Part shown: piece after piece, positions 1-13,200 of the stretch
Layout: each line of letters opens with the position of its first letter
How positions within the stretch are numbered: the first letter of the stretch is position 1
Source: Phoronis australis
Lineage: Eukaryota; Phoronida; Phoronidae
Reading direction: 5' to 3'
DNA length: 46,290 bases
Assembly: GCA_002633005.1 (NCBI GenBank)
Contig: NMRA01000009.1
Span: forward strand, 230,654 to 276,943
Made by a program: the position numbers and the translations under genes
Notes under the pieces: model-generated
Told to the model about the DNA's origin: nothing
The model's input: only the letters and a program-made list of their open reading frames with translations
The model's database searches: none

Positions 1-457
1 AAAATCATCGTCAACCGTGCACTTCATAGTAAGAGCATACATGCCAATTTTCACAATCATCCTTTGAGCGGTTTGGTTGATAGAGGGGTGGACGTCAAAA
101 ACTCGAAAACAGTAAAAATGGCCACTAGGTCGTGCAAATTACATCGAATCCACCCGAAAACGAGTAGATACCGTCGTCTCACTAATAGATGCCTATGTAC
201 TAAATTTTATGAAAATACGATGAGGACCTTTGAAGATACAGAGGTAAACGTAAAAAAACAAAATTGCCACTAGGGGGCACACCGGTGGTCGGATCCGTCC
301 GAAAGTTCACTCATGGCATCCCATCAATGAAAGGAACACATGTGAAAAATTTTATGAACATACTTCAATCCCTTTTGAAGATAGATCAGCAGACAGCGGA
401 CGCCGGACGGACGGAGATGACGGCATAATGCATCCATATATAAATATGTGGGCGCAT
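1..457 (-). mobile_element. Modular 147-bp-unit repeat, copy A (truncated by window edge)
   Basis: Read on the minus strand this starts with the same terminus as the copies at 32713 and 44527 (ATGCGCCCACATATTTATA) and continues with the phrases typical of the family (TTTCATAAAATTT, ACGGATCCGAC, CCCCCTAGTGGCAATTTT). Module centres at about 267 and 122 are 145 bp apart. Bases 267-279 (CCACTAGGGGGCA) match the CTCF core consensus perfectly. Non-coding; the rest lies beyond base 1. Confidence 0.8.
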
Positions 458-644
458 AAAAATGTAGCTGAGCTCTAATTCAAGGAAGTTGCCAAAAAAG
501 TTTGTAGACAGTCATCAATAATACAAAACAGCACTTTTTCATAAACTAGAACATTAAAACAAGTTCACACTAGGCAGCCCCAGCAAAACAACGACAGTTT
601 GAACTCATAATCTTGATTTGTGGTTTAAGTGCAGAGCACATCTT

Positions 645-932
645 GTACTATACAGGACATGTATCATAATGTAGCTGTACTATAGGTGACATGTATCATA
701 ATGTAGCTGTACTATACATGACATGTATCATAATGTAGCTGTACTATACCTGACATGTATCGTAATGTAGCTGTACTATAGGTGACATGTATCATAATGT
801 AGCTGTACTATACGTGACATGTATCATAATGTAGCTGTACTATAGGTGACATGTATCATAATGGAGCTGTACTATACGTGACATGTATCATAATGTAGCT
901 GTACTATACGTGACATGTATCATAATGGAGCT
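645..932 (+). repeat. 32-bp minisatellite, 9 units
   Basis: Nine head-to-tail units of exactly 32 bp (core GACATGTATCATAATGTAGC), differing mainly at the dinucleotide after CTATA. It lies past the last visible PDPK1 exon. 458-644 and 933-1136 hold nothing I recognise. Confidence 0.93.
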
Positions 933-1136
933 GTACACAAAATGAAAGAAATAAACTTGAATATTGCATACTTTAGTAGAGGAATAAATATAAAAATCAA
1001 GTTGAAGGTCAATTTTGTGACATGTATCTTGGATCTTGATATCAAACTGGCCTGAAAACCTTTCATTGAGTTGAGGTAGTGCTGATACACAATGAAAGAT
1101 TGTGCCTAACATAAACTGCGGTAAAGATATACTCAC

Positions 1137-1205
1137 CTTCCCCTGAATGGAGGTAGTCCTGATAACAACTGGTATACGATTGCCCCTAATGCCCACAGGT
1201 CAGAA
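1137..1205 (-). CDS. PDPK1: PDPK1 exon: helix F region
   Basis: 22 codons plus split ends, [20 protein letters not shown] then RG, aligning with human [22 protein letters not shown]. It holds the invariant helix-F Asp and Trp of protein kinases. The acceptor GTATTTTCAG ends at 1206 and the donor GTGAGT begins at 1136. The exon ends in AG (phase 2). The next expected motif (NEYLIFQKI) was not found in 1-1136, so the next exon lies outside the window. Confidence 0.93.
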
Positions 1206-4200
1206 CTGAAAATACAATAACAGAAATAATTTGAGTAAAACTTAAAAATTCGTAATATAGCATACAAACCAATTTCTAACAACAATGCAGTGTCAGTTTG
1301 GGTTCACATAATCCTAAACAAAAATCGCAGAAGTCATAAGTACAAAGATAAGTTGTCAGTAAACAGAAGTAGTAGTCTTACTAAAGTGTGACTATGTCAT
1401 AAAGATAAATAAACCACTTTTGTAGTGAGAAAATCCTTACACTGAATGTCCATGGACATTTTTGTACATTGAGCGGCCATGGACACTTTTAACATCATAA
1501 AGATACATAAGTGTAGTTTTCCAATTATTGATTTAGTTAGTTTTAGAAACTTCTAAATGAATGACTTTATAACTGTCTTTGATGACCCAGCAAGAGTTAT
1601 GAAATGAAATATTTATGAAATGAAATATTTAACCTGCTTTATAATCACATTAGGCCACGCAAAAAAATAAGTTACACATAATATCTAGGAACACCAGATT
1701 TTTTAAAACCACTAAACTCCTGTTCAAGTACCATTAGATCTCACCTGTAAAAGCTATTTTTACTGGTAAGGACCTCTGGTGACACATACTGTGCTGTGCC
1801 AACAAATGAGTTCCTTCGTAGACTAGACCTGTTGGGTTCAGTAGTATTGTCTGTAACAGATGATGCCTGTATGTATGAGATGATGTATGTATGTAGACAA
1901 AAGATGACGCATGTATGTAGACAAGAGATGATGTATGTATGTATGTAGACAAGAGATGATGTATGTATGTAGACAAGAGATGATGTATGTATGTAGACAA
2001 GAGATGATGTGTGTATGTAGACAAGAGATGATGTATGTATGTAGACAAGAGATGATGTATGTATGTATGTAGACAAGAGATGATGTATGTATGCAGACAA
2101 GAGATGATGTATGTATGTAGACAAGAGATGATGTATGTATGTAGACAAGAGATGATGTATGTATGTATGTAGACAAGAGATGATGTATGTATGTAGACAA
2201 GAGATGGAGATAATACATATATGTAGACAAGCAAACAAATACATACTTATCTTATTTAACCACAGTAGTGAGTGATTTTCAAACTTACTGATTTTTAGTT
2301 GAAAGTTACCTCAAGATGTAAAATTTTACCAAGATCTACATATTCAACAATTTTTGAATGATGAAACAGGACAATCAATCTATATTTAAGAACCAGTCAA
2401 TGTCTAATCAGGGTTCCACCTTCAGGTTATACAGGACCTTATCAACTAGTTTGTCTATTTAGTCAAATATCTACAAAACTAGAGATTTTAACTCAATAAA
2501 AGTATTTATTTTCTGACACTAAAACGCCTGAAGAATTAGGTGTTTGGCTTTATAGCAATCTGCTATTAACTGAGGTCATGTGACCATATATTTTTATTAA
2601 AATTTATCAGAGAAAGGTAGATCCCTAGCAATGCGATGGTATCAATAACATGAACATATTTTGTTGGATATAAATGCTTAGGATGAAATCTCAAAAACTC
2701 TATTATAGTTTTCTAAATTATCATTCTGTTTTTATTTTATGCAACTTTCGTTTCTATCCAAAAGTGAAACATTTTAAAACCAATTTCTAACAGTGTTTTA
2801 GAGAAAAGTGCATAAAGCATAGTATCTGAAAGTTTCATATGAGTCCAATCGGCCATGTCTGAGATATGATGTTTCAAACTTTGCCAAGTTTGAACATTTT
2901 AAGGGTCACAACCTTAAGTGGAAGTGCAACTGTATCAGTTTGGAAGCTGCAAATATCAGATAAGTAAAGTTGCTCCAATTTAGAACACATTAGACAGGTA
3001 AATGGAAATTGTCAATTGTGTCAACACAGTATGTGAACAAAATACTCACACCAGTTTTACTGAGGTTAAAATTATACAGTTATCACTGACCAAATGTAAT
3101 ATTAAGGGTTCTTACAATTATTTTGTACAAATTTGACAATTTAGAGTAATCATAAATAAGCAAGCAGGTTCATACCTGTAGTAGTGTTATTGTCTCCCTT
3201 GATAATCTTGGCTGAGCCAAAGTCTGTGATTTGTATATGCATCTGATCACTCATCAGAATGTTCTCAGGCTTCAGATCCCTACCAACAGGGGGAGCATGC
3301 AAAGTTAACAGTGACTGCCCTGGTGTCATTCAAATCACATTAGACTAAATTCTCCCGAGATGACTCTCAGTTCTCAGACCAATTTTGGCCAGTAGCCATG
3401 GATTAAAATAAACAGCTATCTGCAAAACTGATGACTAGTACACAACACTTTAGAGCATGCATACAGTCTTCATATTTTTGTGCTGTATTTCATACACAAA
3501 AGCTTATGACCTATGAAGGTGACAAAATTAATTGATTCAAGCAAGTTATTCATTCTTTCACACAGTGAACAAAACACAGCCTCAAAACAATTCTACAACA
3601 AAATGCATAAAGGTATATTTATACAGCATTATAGAACAAAAAACAAGTCGCAGGATAAAGACCTATACAGAATAAAAATACTATTAAAATGGACAAGACA
3701 AACTTCACAAAAATAAGAAAATTCTAAACTGTTGCAGCTAATGCTGCTTCAGTAGTGGCTATGATACGTTCAGGTTGACATTAATGGTAAGTCTATGTTG
3801 ACAAGGAGTACCTGTGTATTATATTCAAGCTGTGCAGGTGTTCCAACGCTAGAACTATCTCGGCAGCATAGAAACTGGTGCAGACCTCGTCGAATGAGCC
3901 CAGCTTGTGAATGTAGTCGAGGAGTTCACCACGTGGTGCATAGGTTAACACAAAGTCTGAACTTGGTTAAGGAATGTGTCAGAATAAATATAGATAAAGT
4001 AATTAGCAAGAATAGATCCATTTTAAGTCATTGACCAAAAGTTGTGCACTTGTACTTTTAAATCATGCAGTCAAACTTGCTGACATGTACTTTGTCAAAA
4101 TCTATTTTTAAATGGTGTTTACAGCTTTGGGTTCTGGGGTCAAAGTACTCTAGAGATTCTAGAAAATTCTGAGAACAAACTGTAACAACCAATGATATGA

Positions 4201-7200
4201 TTGGATATGATCATGCAGTTTTTATTAACCAATCACTTAATAAGTAGAATATTATAATATGGACTTAAGTAAAAAAGAAATTCAGATAAGCCATTGTAGT
4301 TGAAGCCTAAAGACTTGCTACAGTGTACAGAGGAAATTGTACGACAGAGCCATCTCATGGAAGATTCTAGAAAGGATCTTGGCAAGGGCAAGGGTTAATG
4401 AACAGGAAGTTAACTAAGAGCTTGTCACTTGCATCGTGGGTAGTAAGGTACTACCTGAAGTGTTGCGTCACTAGCCAGAGACTGTGACCAGCATGAAGAA
4501 TCTCGGGTACGGTAGAAGAAATTGCCTGCAAGTGTTGCATCACCAGAGACAGTGACCAGCAAGTACACTGTCGCTATACAGTGTATGTAGTTCAAAGATT
4601 CACCAACAGGACAGACGTCCAACAAGTGGAGAGTCCTAGCTTGGATAGTATATAAGACATTTGATTATTTTGGTTGATTGATTAAAGTAATCTTTAAAGA
4701 GGCTGCTAGTGTAGTTACTCTTCTTTGTAGTTGATTACTTAATTAACAACAGGTTTCACTTGTCTAATTAGGGGTTATCATATAATAAATTAATTACTGG
4801 ATTTGATTATTCACATTCCATATACGCACAATCCCAAAGCATATCTACCCTTTAAACAAACCCACAGTCAATCTCTGACAGAAAGTACAAGCAGTAAATA
4901 AATATAGAACACTGTACAATACAATACAATACAATACAATACCATACAACACAATACAATACAATACAATTAATTTACAGTCAATGAGGGCAGTAACAAC
5001 TCTGATGTGATCAAGATGATGGTGGTGATGGTGTTTGTGGTAATGACAAGTGTATGATTGTCTACCTTGCGGCATATAAACTTTTTACAATAGAAATGTA
5101 CTGATAAAAAATGTACCGCAGGACCCGATAAGTGCACCAAATGACCTCAAAATTTGCAATTGAATTTTTTTTAGATATACCAATCATATACCTAAATTTG
5201 AAGCATCTCAATTTTTATGTCTGCAAAAAGTAACCTTTGACCTATAACATCTGATTGGATGATTGAAATGGTTAGAAAAGTAATTCCTGAAATGGTGAGG
5301 TTGCCCGACAAAAAATATATCCATCAAACTTTGAGAGAAATACCATTTTGAATATTAGATATCTTGCCATTAATTAATCTCTTTTTAAAAATTTGATAAT
5401 TTTTCACCAATTGACCATTTTCATCATGGTCATAATAGTAAAATAACAGTAAATCAACCCAAAGCGTAGACAATGTTGAAAATAGCGACATTTAGCTGTT
5501 GATGCAGTAGAATACAAGTTGTACTGAATGAAAAAGTCGAAATTTTAGAAGACATACACATAATGACCTCAAAATTAGGGATCGAAACTTATTTACAGGT
5601 ACTAATCACATATGTAAATTTAAAGTCATAGGCACTCAGTAAACTTTGGACTGTAAACTCTGATTGGATGGCTGAATAGCATAGAAAAGCAACTTTTTTA
5701 ATTGGCATGTTGGCTTACACCTGTGTACAGAAGCTGAAAGCATACCTTCAAACTATAGGAGAAATAACATTTTCAAAATTAGCTGTCTCTTGTACCAATT
5801 GACATCTTCCAGGGCACTTTGTGATATAAAGATATTTTCTAATTTTACGTACTGACACAGGAAGGCGCAGAGTAATTACTAACAATATCATCATACTGTA
5901 TGGTACACAAGATGCAGAAACATAAGGAAGATGAAGTTTACTGTCAAAGGCTTATGTATCATTGGTGAGCAGGCTAAAAATATAAGAAAGATCAGGGTTA
6001 TTGTCAAAGGCTTAGGGCTGTTCCAGCAAAATCTGTATGGGAGGGGGGAAGGCACTTTTATTTCGTACCCACCGCCCATATTTTTCATTTATTTCTCCAA
6101 CCCATGACCCATAATTTTTTAATTATTTTTAATACGTTAAAATATAAAATCCAACACTTACAAGCAAGTTTCCTCCAGGAGGACCTCTTAAGAACTTAGA
6201 TGATTGACAGACAAGAACTAGTTATCTTGTCCAATATTGTCAAAAACTAAATAGCTCACTTGCGAGTTTCTCGTTAGTCACTTTGACGTCACCGGAAAGG
6301 GGGCAAAACCCGCCATATTGCTCTTGTTTTGCCCCGAGTCTTTGCTACACACGCTAAAACTTACTGGAGTTCTTATGGTGAATTTTACACTTAAAACGTT
6401 AAAACAACTTAAGATATGGTAGATGGGTCGTGGAATAACTGTGAATGGACGAAGAAAATGTGAACTTGTTATGTTGTGCGAAGCTGTGAACGGACTGATA
6501 TTGGAACTTAACCCGCTCTAGGCCTGAATGGTGCAGGCATACAGGGGCAATAGTGTATCCCCATAAAAATATATTCATTTCAAAATAAAATCAAATGAAA
6601 CATGCATATGTGCACATGAAGTTATAATTAACATATACCCTGACTCTGGACACAATTTAGTCTACAAATAACTTGAGCATATTCATGAAAACCTCGCGGT
6701 TCTCTCGAGTTTCTCTCACTAGCCGCCATTTTGAGGAAGTTACGTGAAATCACGCCTGTTGACGAACAAAAAGTCCAAGGGACACAAATCTTACAAATTT
6801 CACTTGATATTTTCTCATGCTATTTTGCAAGTGTCACGCGCTAGGTCACGCGCCAGATCTCGCGCTTCGCTCAGTCTCGCGCTAGCCTTTGCCTCATACT
6901 CACCTGACTCAGTTGAAATACTTGATTGTGGTTATCGCGCGCGCGCGGACAAAGTTAACAGTAACCACAAAGTGGAGTTGGAATTCTTCACCAAAATCAC
7001 CTGAATTCCCGTATATATGCTTCATTGAAGATATGTTTAGAAGCAGAAAGAGTCACTGAAGAAAGTAAGAGCCTTTTAGGTGGTAATTTTAGGTGTAGAA
7101 TGTATTTTTGACGAGGTGAAAACTTTATCAGTGAGCGGATTTCGCCTACCGCCCGTTTAAAATACACGGGACGAAATTAGTACAGAACGCGATAGAACGT

Positions 7201-10200
7201 ATTGCAGTGCGAATCTGAAGTTCATTTGCCATAACAGCAATGCTTTTTGGGCATTTTTCGAACTAAACGGCTAAAAACTCGAAGACAATAATAGAATACA
7301 CTCTGTTACCGTATTGGGCAAATGACCAAATGACAAGCTTTTGCCCACTTCCCGTGACGTCACAGTTAAGTCTCACATAATCTTGCGTTATTGTTATAAA
7401 CTCGCAAAAGGCCTATTAGCCTGTGAGCAATACTTTTGGCAGCCACCAGGTGTCTCTGTTCACCATGTGTCTATAATTTCAGTGAACATTTTTTCATTTA
7501 TAAGGATCTATGAATCTCAAACTGTCTCCACGAACTCTTTTATACTTCTATGTCAAGTGAATATTGGAACTTGTTTATCTTACTCCTCATACTTTTTATT
7601 TAAAAATCATCAATTTTCTTATATGTGTTAACACCAGTTTAGTGTTGCATAACTTTTCAATTCAATAGGACTGCAGACAAACAGTTGGCTCAAATCGAGT
7701 TACCCATGACTTGATTAATGGCTTAGTGAACATATTGCACTCTGTTCACTGGCAAAATGGGCTTTTTTGTATTGGGATAAGTTAGGATATATGCCAATTG
7801 CGTTTTGTTGAGTTTTGACGGCTGAAGTAACCAACCTGTCAACATTCACAGGTCAAAAAATACCACCCATTTTTAATGCATCACTTCTTACAAGAACAAC
7901 CACCCATAATTTGATTTTTTTCTGAAGACCACCACCCATGAATTTTTATTTCTACTGCTGTCCCCCCCCTCCCACACGGATTTTACTGGAACAGCCCTTA
8001 GGTAACATTGGTGAGAAGGCTACAAATTCTGAACAATACTCCACGAGTATACAAAAGAGTAAAAACTTGAAGCAGATGTTACTGTTCATGAAACATCCAA
8101 TGAAAAATTTACTAAACCTGTGACACATAGTTCACTGAAATAAAGATTGTCAGCAAACGGCTCAAACTAAGCAAATTCTGACTACAAACCCCTCAATAAG
8201 CTAAAAAATCAAATTCTGAGAACAAATTCAGTGTTCTCCACGACCACTTTTAACGTGTCACAGCGTCCAGTTTGGCCGAGCACGCGTCCTGTTTAAATGT
8301 CCCACGTCCTGTTTAAAAATAAAGGGATTACTTTGTAAAAAAGGCATGGTCGTCATTAATAAGGTCTTCGTTGGTTCAAATTACACTTGGTAGCAACTGG
8401 CCATAGCCCATTGAAACTGAATAAAGTCTAAGTGGTCAGTTGTGGACAGCCTACGCACCTGTCTCACCAAGCGGCAGACTGGGCCGCTAGTCTACTTATG
8501 GTGTAACGCGGTGTGTAAATAATCTCTCAATTATCTTTTCAATTCATCTCAAACAACTAGTCATAGTCAATTGAATTTAAACAAAGACCCCTTGCTAGGC
8601 CTAATCCACTAACTGCTCACTGGAGATGCAGTCCGGCATGAAATTCGTTGATCGTTAGGTTAGGCCTATTCGCTTTCGTAGTCACCTTTTTGTGTTCGGC
8701 GGACAACTTATCATATTACCCATTGAAAATAATTAAGGCTCGGTGGTTAGTTATATGTTGTCAGCAAAGACACCGTTGCGCAGCAGTTTATACAACGGCC
8801 GTCTTCTGGGAGGTCAGAATTTTGGTTTAGGTAGCACATTTTTCAATATTCCGTGGGCCCCACGACACAGACTTCACCGATACTAGTCTCAACAAACATT
8901 TGCATGAAACTGCTTTTGATGGTTCTCATTGGTTGTTGTTTGTGTACTTCTCACTTAGATGAATATTATTGGTTACTTTTGGTGCCACCGACCCATTGAG
9001 ATTGAAAGGAGTTTCGTTGGGAGCATGAACATTATATCTGTGGCGCATACTCCCTCTAAAAATCTGCCACGCCGTTCACAAAAGCAACTTCGGAAGTGGA
9101 CGTGAGTGAAGTTTGCGGTTTCGGAGAGTATTCCGAGATTTGGGACAGCGGTTGACGTCACTGAGCAAAGTTCAAAATATATGTCTTGCCCTGAGAAATT
9201 GTAGCCAAAATCACGTGCTCTCTTTGAAATCACACAGTAATATCTTGCGTAATCCCGCAGTCTTGTTTACCTAGCGTGGACCTTACGTTAGTGAATTCTA
9301 TCCTGGCTTCCGTCACTGATTGACATGCACATTCTTCATACTTAGAAATGTCGTCTGCCGCGGGAAGGCGAAGAACTGCTAAGCCTAAACCTGAATTATT
9401 TTAAAAACCGAGAGATGTTTCAGATACTGACGTTAACTGAGATGCAGATACAACAGATAATCCAGGGTCGAATAGTGGTGATACTGCCAGGCTCGAATCG
9501 CAAATATCCATGTCACAAACAGTGAACCGAATTTTTGCCGACAACGTCAGACATCGGCAATACAAATGAATACAATTTGCTCTAACTTGAGAATAGACGG
9601 TTTTCATCAGGAAAAATGAGTTTGTGGCAATCCTGAAAATTATGGGAATTCCAAAGTTGCAAGCGTTTGATAATCCAGTTGACATCTTTATAGAAATATT
9701 GGTTGTCATCAACAGGCCCAACACTCCCGTCCAAGTAGATGGAAAACGCACATGAATTTTTTTGTTTACTCTACCTAGGGTCCTAGGGCTAGGCTAATTT
9801 GCATTCATAAGGGAGGACTCGCATATTGTGCAGTTCTTACAAGTTCTGGTAGTGCAGAAGTTTAATGTTGTACCAGCTTCAGAACATCGAATTCAGACTA
9901 TAAGAATGCTGTGCAAGACATTTCACTTACAGACTGAGGGAAAACGTAGACTATGCTATCAAGACAAAAATGTGAGTGACTTTACAAAGACTCTTCACTT
10001 GGACTGTCTACTTCATGAGAAAAGTTTACTTCTGTGTTAGACTTTTTGTACTTAGTTGACATTGACATTTCAATTATTGAGTAGCCTAAAACATTTCAGC
10101 ATACTAAACAAATGGATTATGGCATATGTGACATGTTTCTAAATAAGTCCAACTTTTAAAAATGAAAGTTGAATAAACACAGTTATTTGGTTGCACTACT

Positions 10201-13200
10201 GTGCATTACTATCAAAATGCGTGGGTAAAAATAAGGTGCACACTAGCTTATGGAGAACTTTGACCGCCGCGCGGTTCCGGCACATTGCAGTTTTTATGCC
10301 TGTGACCTGATTTTCAGACGTGGAGAACACTGAAATATGAAAGAGAAGTGGCTTAGTCGGGAGAACACTGATATTTGAAGGAGAAGTGGTTTGGCTGGTT
10401 AAACATGTGGAAAAGCAGTTTTACTTGCAAAGAACATAACTTTCAAGCTGATGAAAGTTTTATCACAGTTTGTTTCCTTATAATATGTTCTACCACATGC
10501 ATGTATGCACACCTCTAAAGGATACACAGCCTTGTCTGATCTTGAAATGTGTAGTACATTCTCACAAAGAATGGATGGTTAAGCTTGGAAAACACATCCT
10601 TCTCTCGCATAACATATTCCGACTTCCTCTCATTCAATATATGTTGCTTTTCTAAAGCTTTTACTGAAACAGAAAGAACATCCATCTGTATGAACAGATA
10701 ACACACAAGACAATATCACTCGCATTATTAAAACATATGCTAATGTGCACTTTTATGATGTCAAGCAACAAACCAGGACTCGAAGTAATAATCTTTTTAC
10801 TCGAGATTGAACTTGAAATTATCATTTTCTATTCTACTTATGTGCAAACTCAAACTGAATGTCTATTATTCTAGGCTCAAGTATATAATGACTGTGGACA
10901 GCCGTCTAATCATAGTTTGCACTTAATTACTCCATCATTAAGGCAAAAAATTAAGTCTAAATGAACTATCGAGTTTTCACTTGTCCACGAGTTTTTAGCT
11001 CGAATCTAGAGGTCATCAAATGAGAACTTGGACCAAAAATTCATTTGCATAAACCATAATCTACTCCAGCACAGAATAATAAACAATCTATCTTATTAAG
11101 CTTGCACAAAAGTTATCTGGAAAATTCCCAAAATAATTTTAGTTTGATTTTGAGTAGAAAAATTAGAACATGGCTCCAGGTCAACTGAGGCCTATTGTGT
11201 GCTTTATGTTAAGTATCAACTTGAGAAATATTCGAATTGTTAAAAATGATAACAAGGCAAAGCTCCTTATCTAGCCATGACATGACAGACAAAACAGAAG
11301 TGCCTGTATTAATTTGGAAATCAACATAAGCCACACAATCCTGAATAGGAAAACATCCGCAATATTTTATGACTCTCCTTCATAGGGTTTGATAAATAGG
11401 AGAGATTTATGCAAAAAACGGACACCAAAGTGCTACTAAATTGCCACTAAGAGTTGTAACATATGCCAAATTTCCTGAAGACCCATCAAGGAACTACGTA
11501 GATACAGAGGTGGGCCCCCAAAAGGAGCTTAAAAAGGTGGTATTGGTCTGAAAGAGAGCGAATGCACCTGCCAAAATTTAAGAAAATTAATCAGACATCT
11601 TAGTACATACTTAGGCAGACACAAACAAAAATAAAATTGCCACTAGGGGCCCACAAAATCAATGACAGCCATGCAATCTTCAATAGGAAAAAATATGCCC
11701 AATTTCACATTATTCCTTTATGTGGCAGACAGGGAGGCAGACACCAAAAAGCAAGCACTACAGCCTATAGATCAGACCCATCAACCAATGTCATGCTCTC
11801 CTTGACAGAAACTTGTGCGTCAAATTTCAAGAAAATCTGTCAGAAGCTTGCTTGATATAAAAGCAGACGTAAAAAAAATTTGCTACGGCGGGGAACAACA
11901 GTAGTTACATGAATCCCTGATAGGAAACTGTTTGCAATATTCATGAAGCTCTCTCACCAAGTTACGCACATAGTAAGGTCGACGGACATAGATGACAATA
12001 ACATGCACATATTAGATAGGGTGTGCATAAAAACAAGGCTTTGTGAAAAACAAAACTTGTTTACCACATTGGTATAATTTAAGCAAAAGCGCAGTTTTTC
12101 CATTACTCCTAATAAGGTATCTCAGACACGACATGGTAATAACTGCTAACTACAGATGCCATGCACCAGTTTGTTCAGTGGTTTCAATTACGACATCAAT
12201 CTTTTAAAAGTACGCCGGAGTACATTTTTCCCATACTGTAAAGATCAAAAAGAATTGGTTTGCAAGAAAAGTTTACGACTTAAGTTTCAAAAAAATGACA
12301 AAGAAAACACATAGACAACATACAGGAGTTTGTAAATTTGCTCATCAGTCTGTCACTTCCAGCTGAGATGTAGCCAGGCAGCCAATAATGCTAACTAAGG
12401 ACAATTAAATGGTTTAGTAGCCCAAAGTCATGTTGTTTCCAACTGACATAATGTCCAAGTATACAGTCAATGTTTATTGATCCATGACAACACATCCATG
12501 TTTAACATGTATGTTTTGGGGTACAATCTATCCTATATTTCAATTCATGACCTATTTACTCATTTAGTTGATATGCCCATCAGAGGTATCTCACATATCC
12601 TTGTTTCACCATAGTTGAATTCAGGGTTCACGTTTAGTTATGTGATATTGAATAAAGGTTAACCAGAAGTTTCACAGAGAATCCTACACAAGTCTCAGGC
12701 AAAACCTTTTGGAAATTTCGTCAAAATCCCGAGGTTTGACGAAATTTTCAAGAGGTTTTGGCCGTGTCATAAATCTGAGACGAGTGTAGTATTTGTTTTC
12801 TCGCATGAACCGTAAAAATGATCTTTTTGCTGAAAAACTTGACGTATTTCATACTTTCAACCACACCACGCAACTTTGGTAAAAATATACTTGCACAATG
12901 TAAAGTAATTCAGTTATTTTTTGTTAACAGGTTTATTTTAAGCTTATTTAACAACTGTAAACTGCATTCAGCTTTCATAGCAAATATTGAAGTTAGAATC
13001 TAATAAATAGTCTTTGAAGTTGTAATACATAAACTTAAAAATATCTACAAATAACAGTCAGCAAGATTTCCCCGTGCGTGAGCACTGAATTGACCTTGAG
13101 ACAGCACAGCTAGACAGTCTCGTCGTGTTTCTTGAGTTGGGGCTCGTCTCCGTTTGAATGAACGTGGATATAGAATTCACCACCGAAGATGGGTGTGTTT

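Noticed and set aside
645-932. CRISPR-like regular repeats
   Set aside because: Units are contiguous with no spacers and the genome is eukaryotic; a minisatellite. The same holds for the other arrays.
930-1060. Minus-strand HKIDLQLDF resembling PDPK1 FQKIIKLEYDF
   Set aside because: The reading frame does not fit the phase-2 donor at 1136 (it gives an early stop), and the flanking NEYLIF and FP..F residues are missing.
1734-2244. Three overlapping 130-167 codon minus-strand frames
   Set aside because: Mostly the 24-bp minisatellite. Only 1745-1850 in one frame is real, as a PDPK1 exon.
8973-9751. Minus-strand frames of 86 and 116 codons as transposase
   Set aside because: No recognisable zinc finger, catalytic or dimerisation motifs; probably noise inside the hAT-like element.
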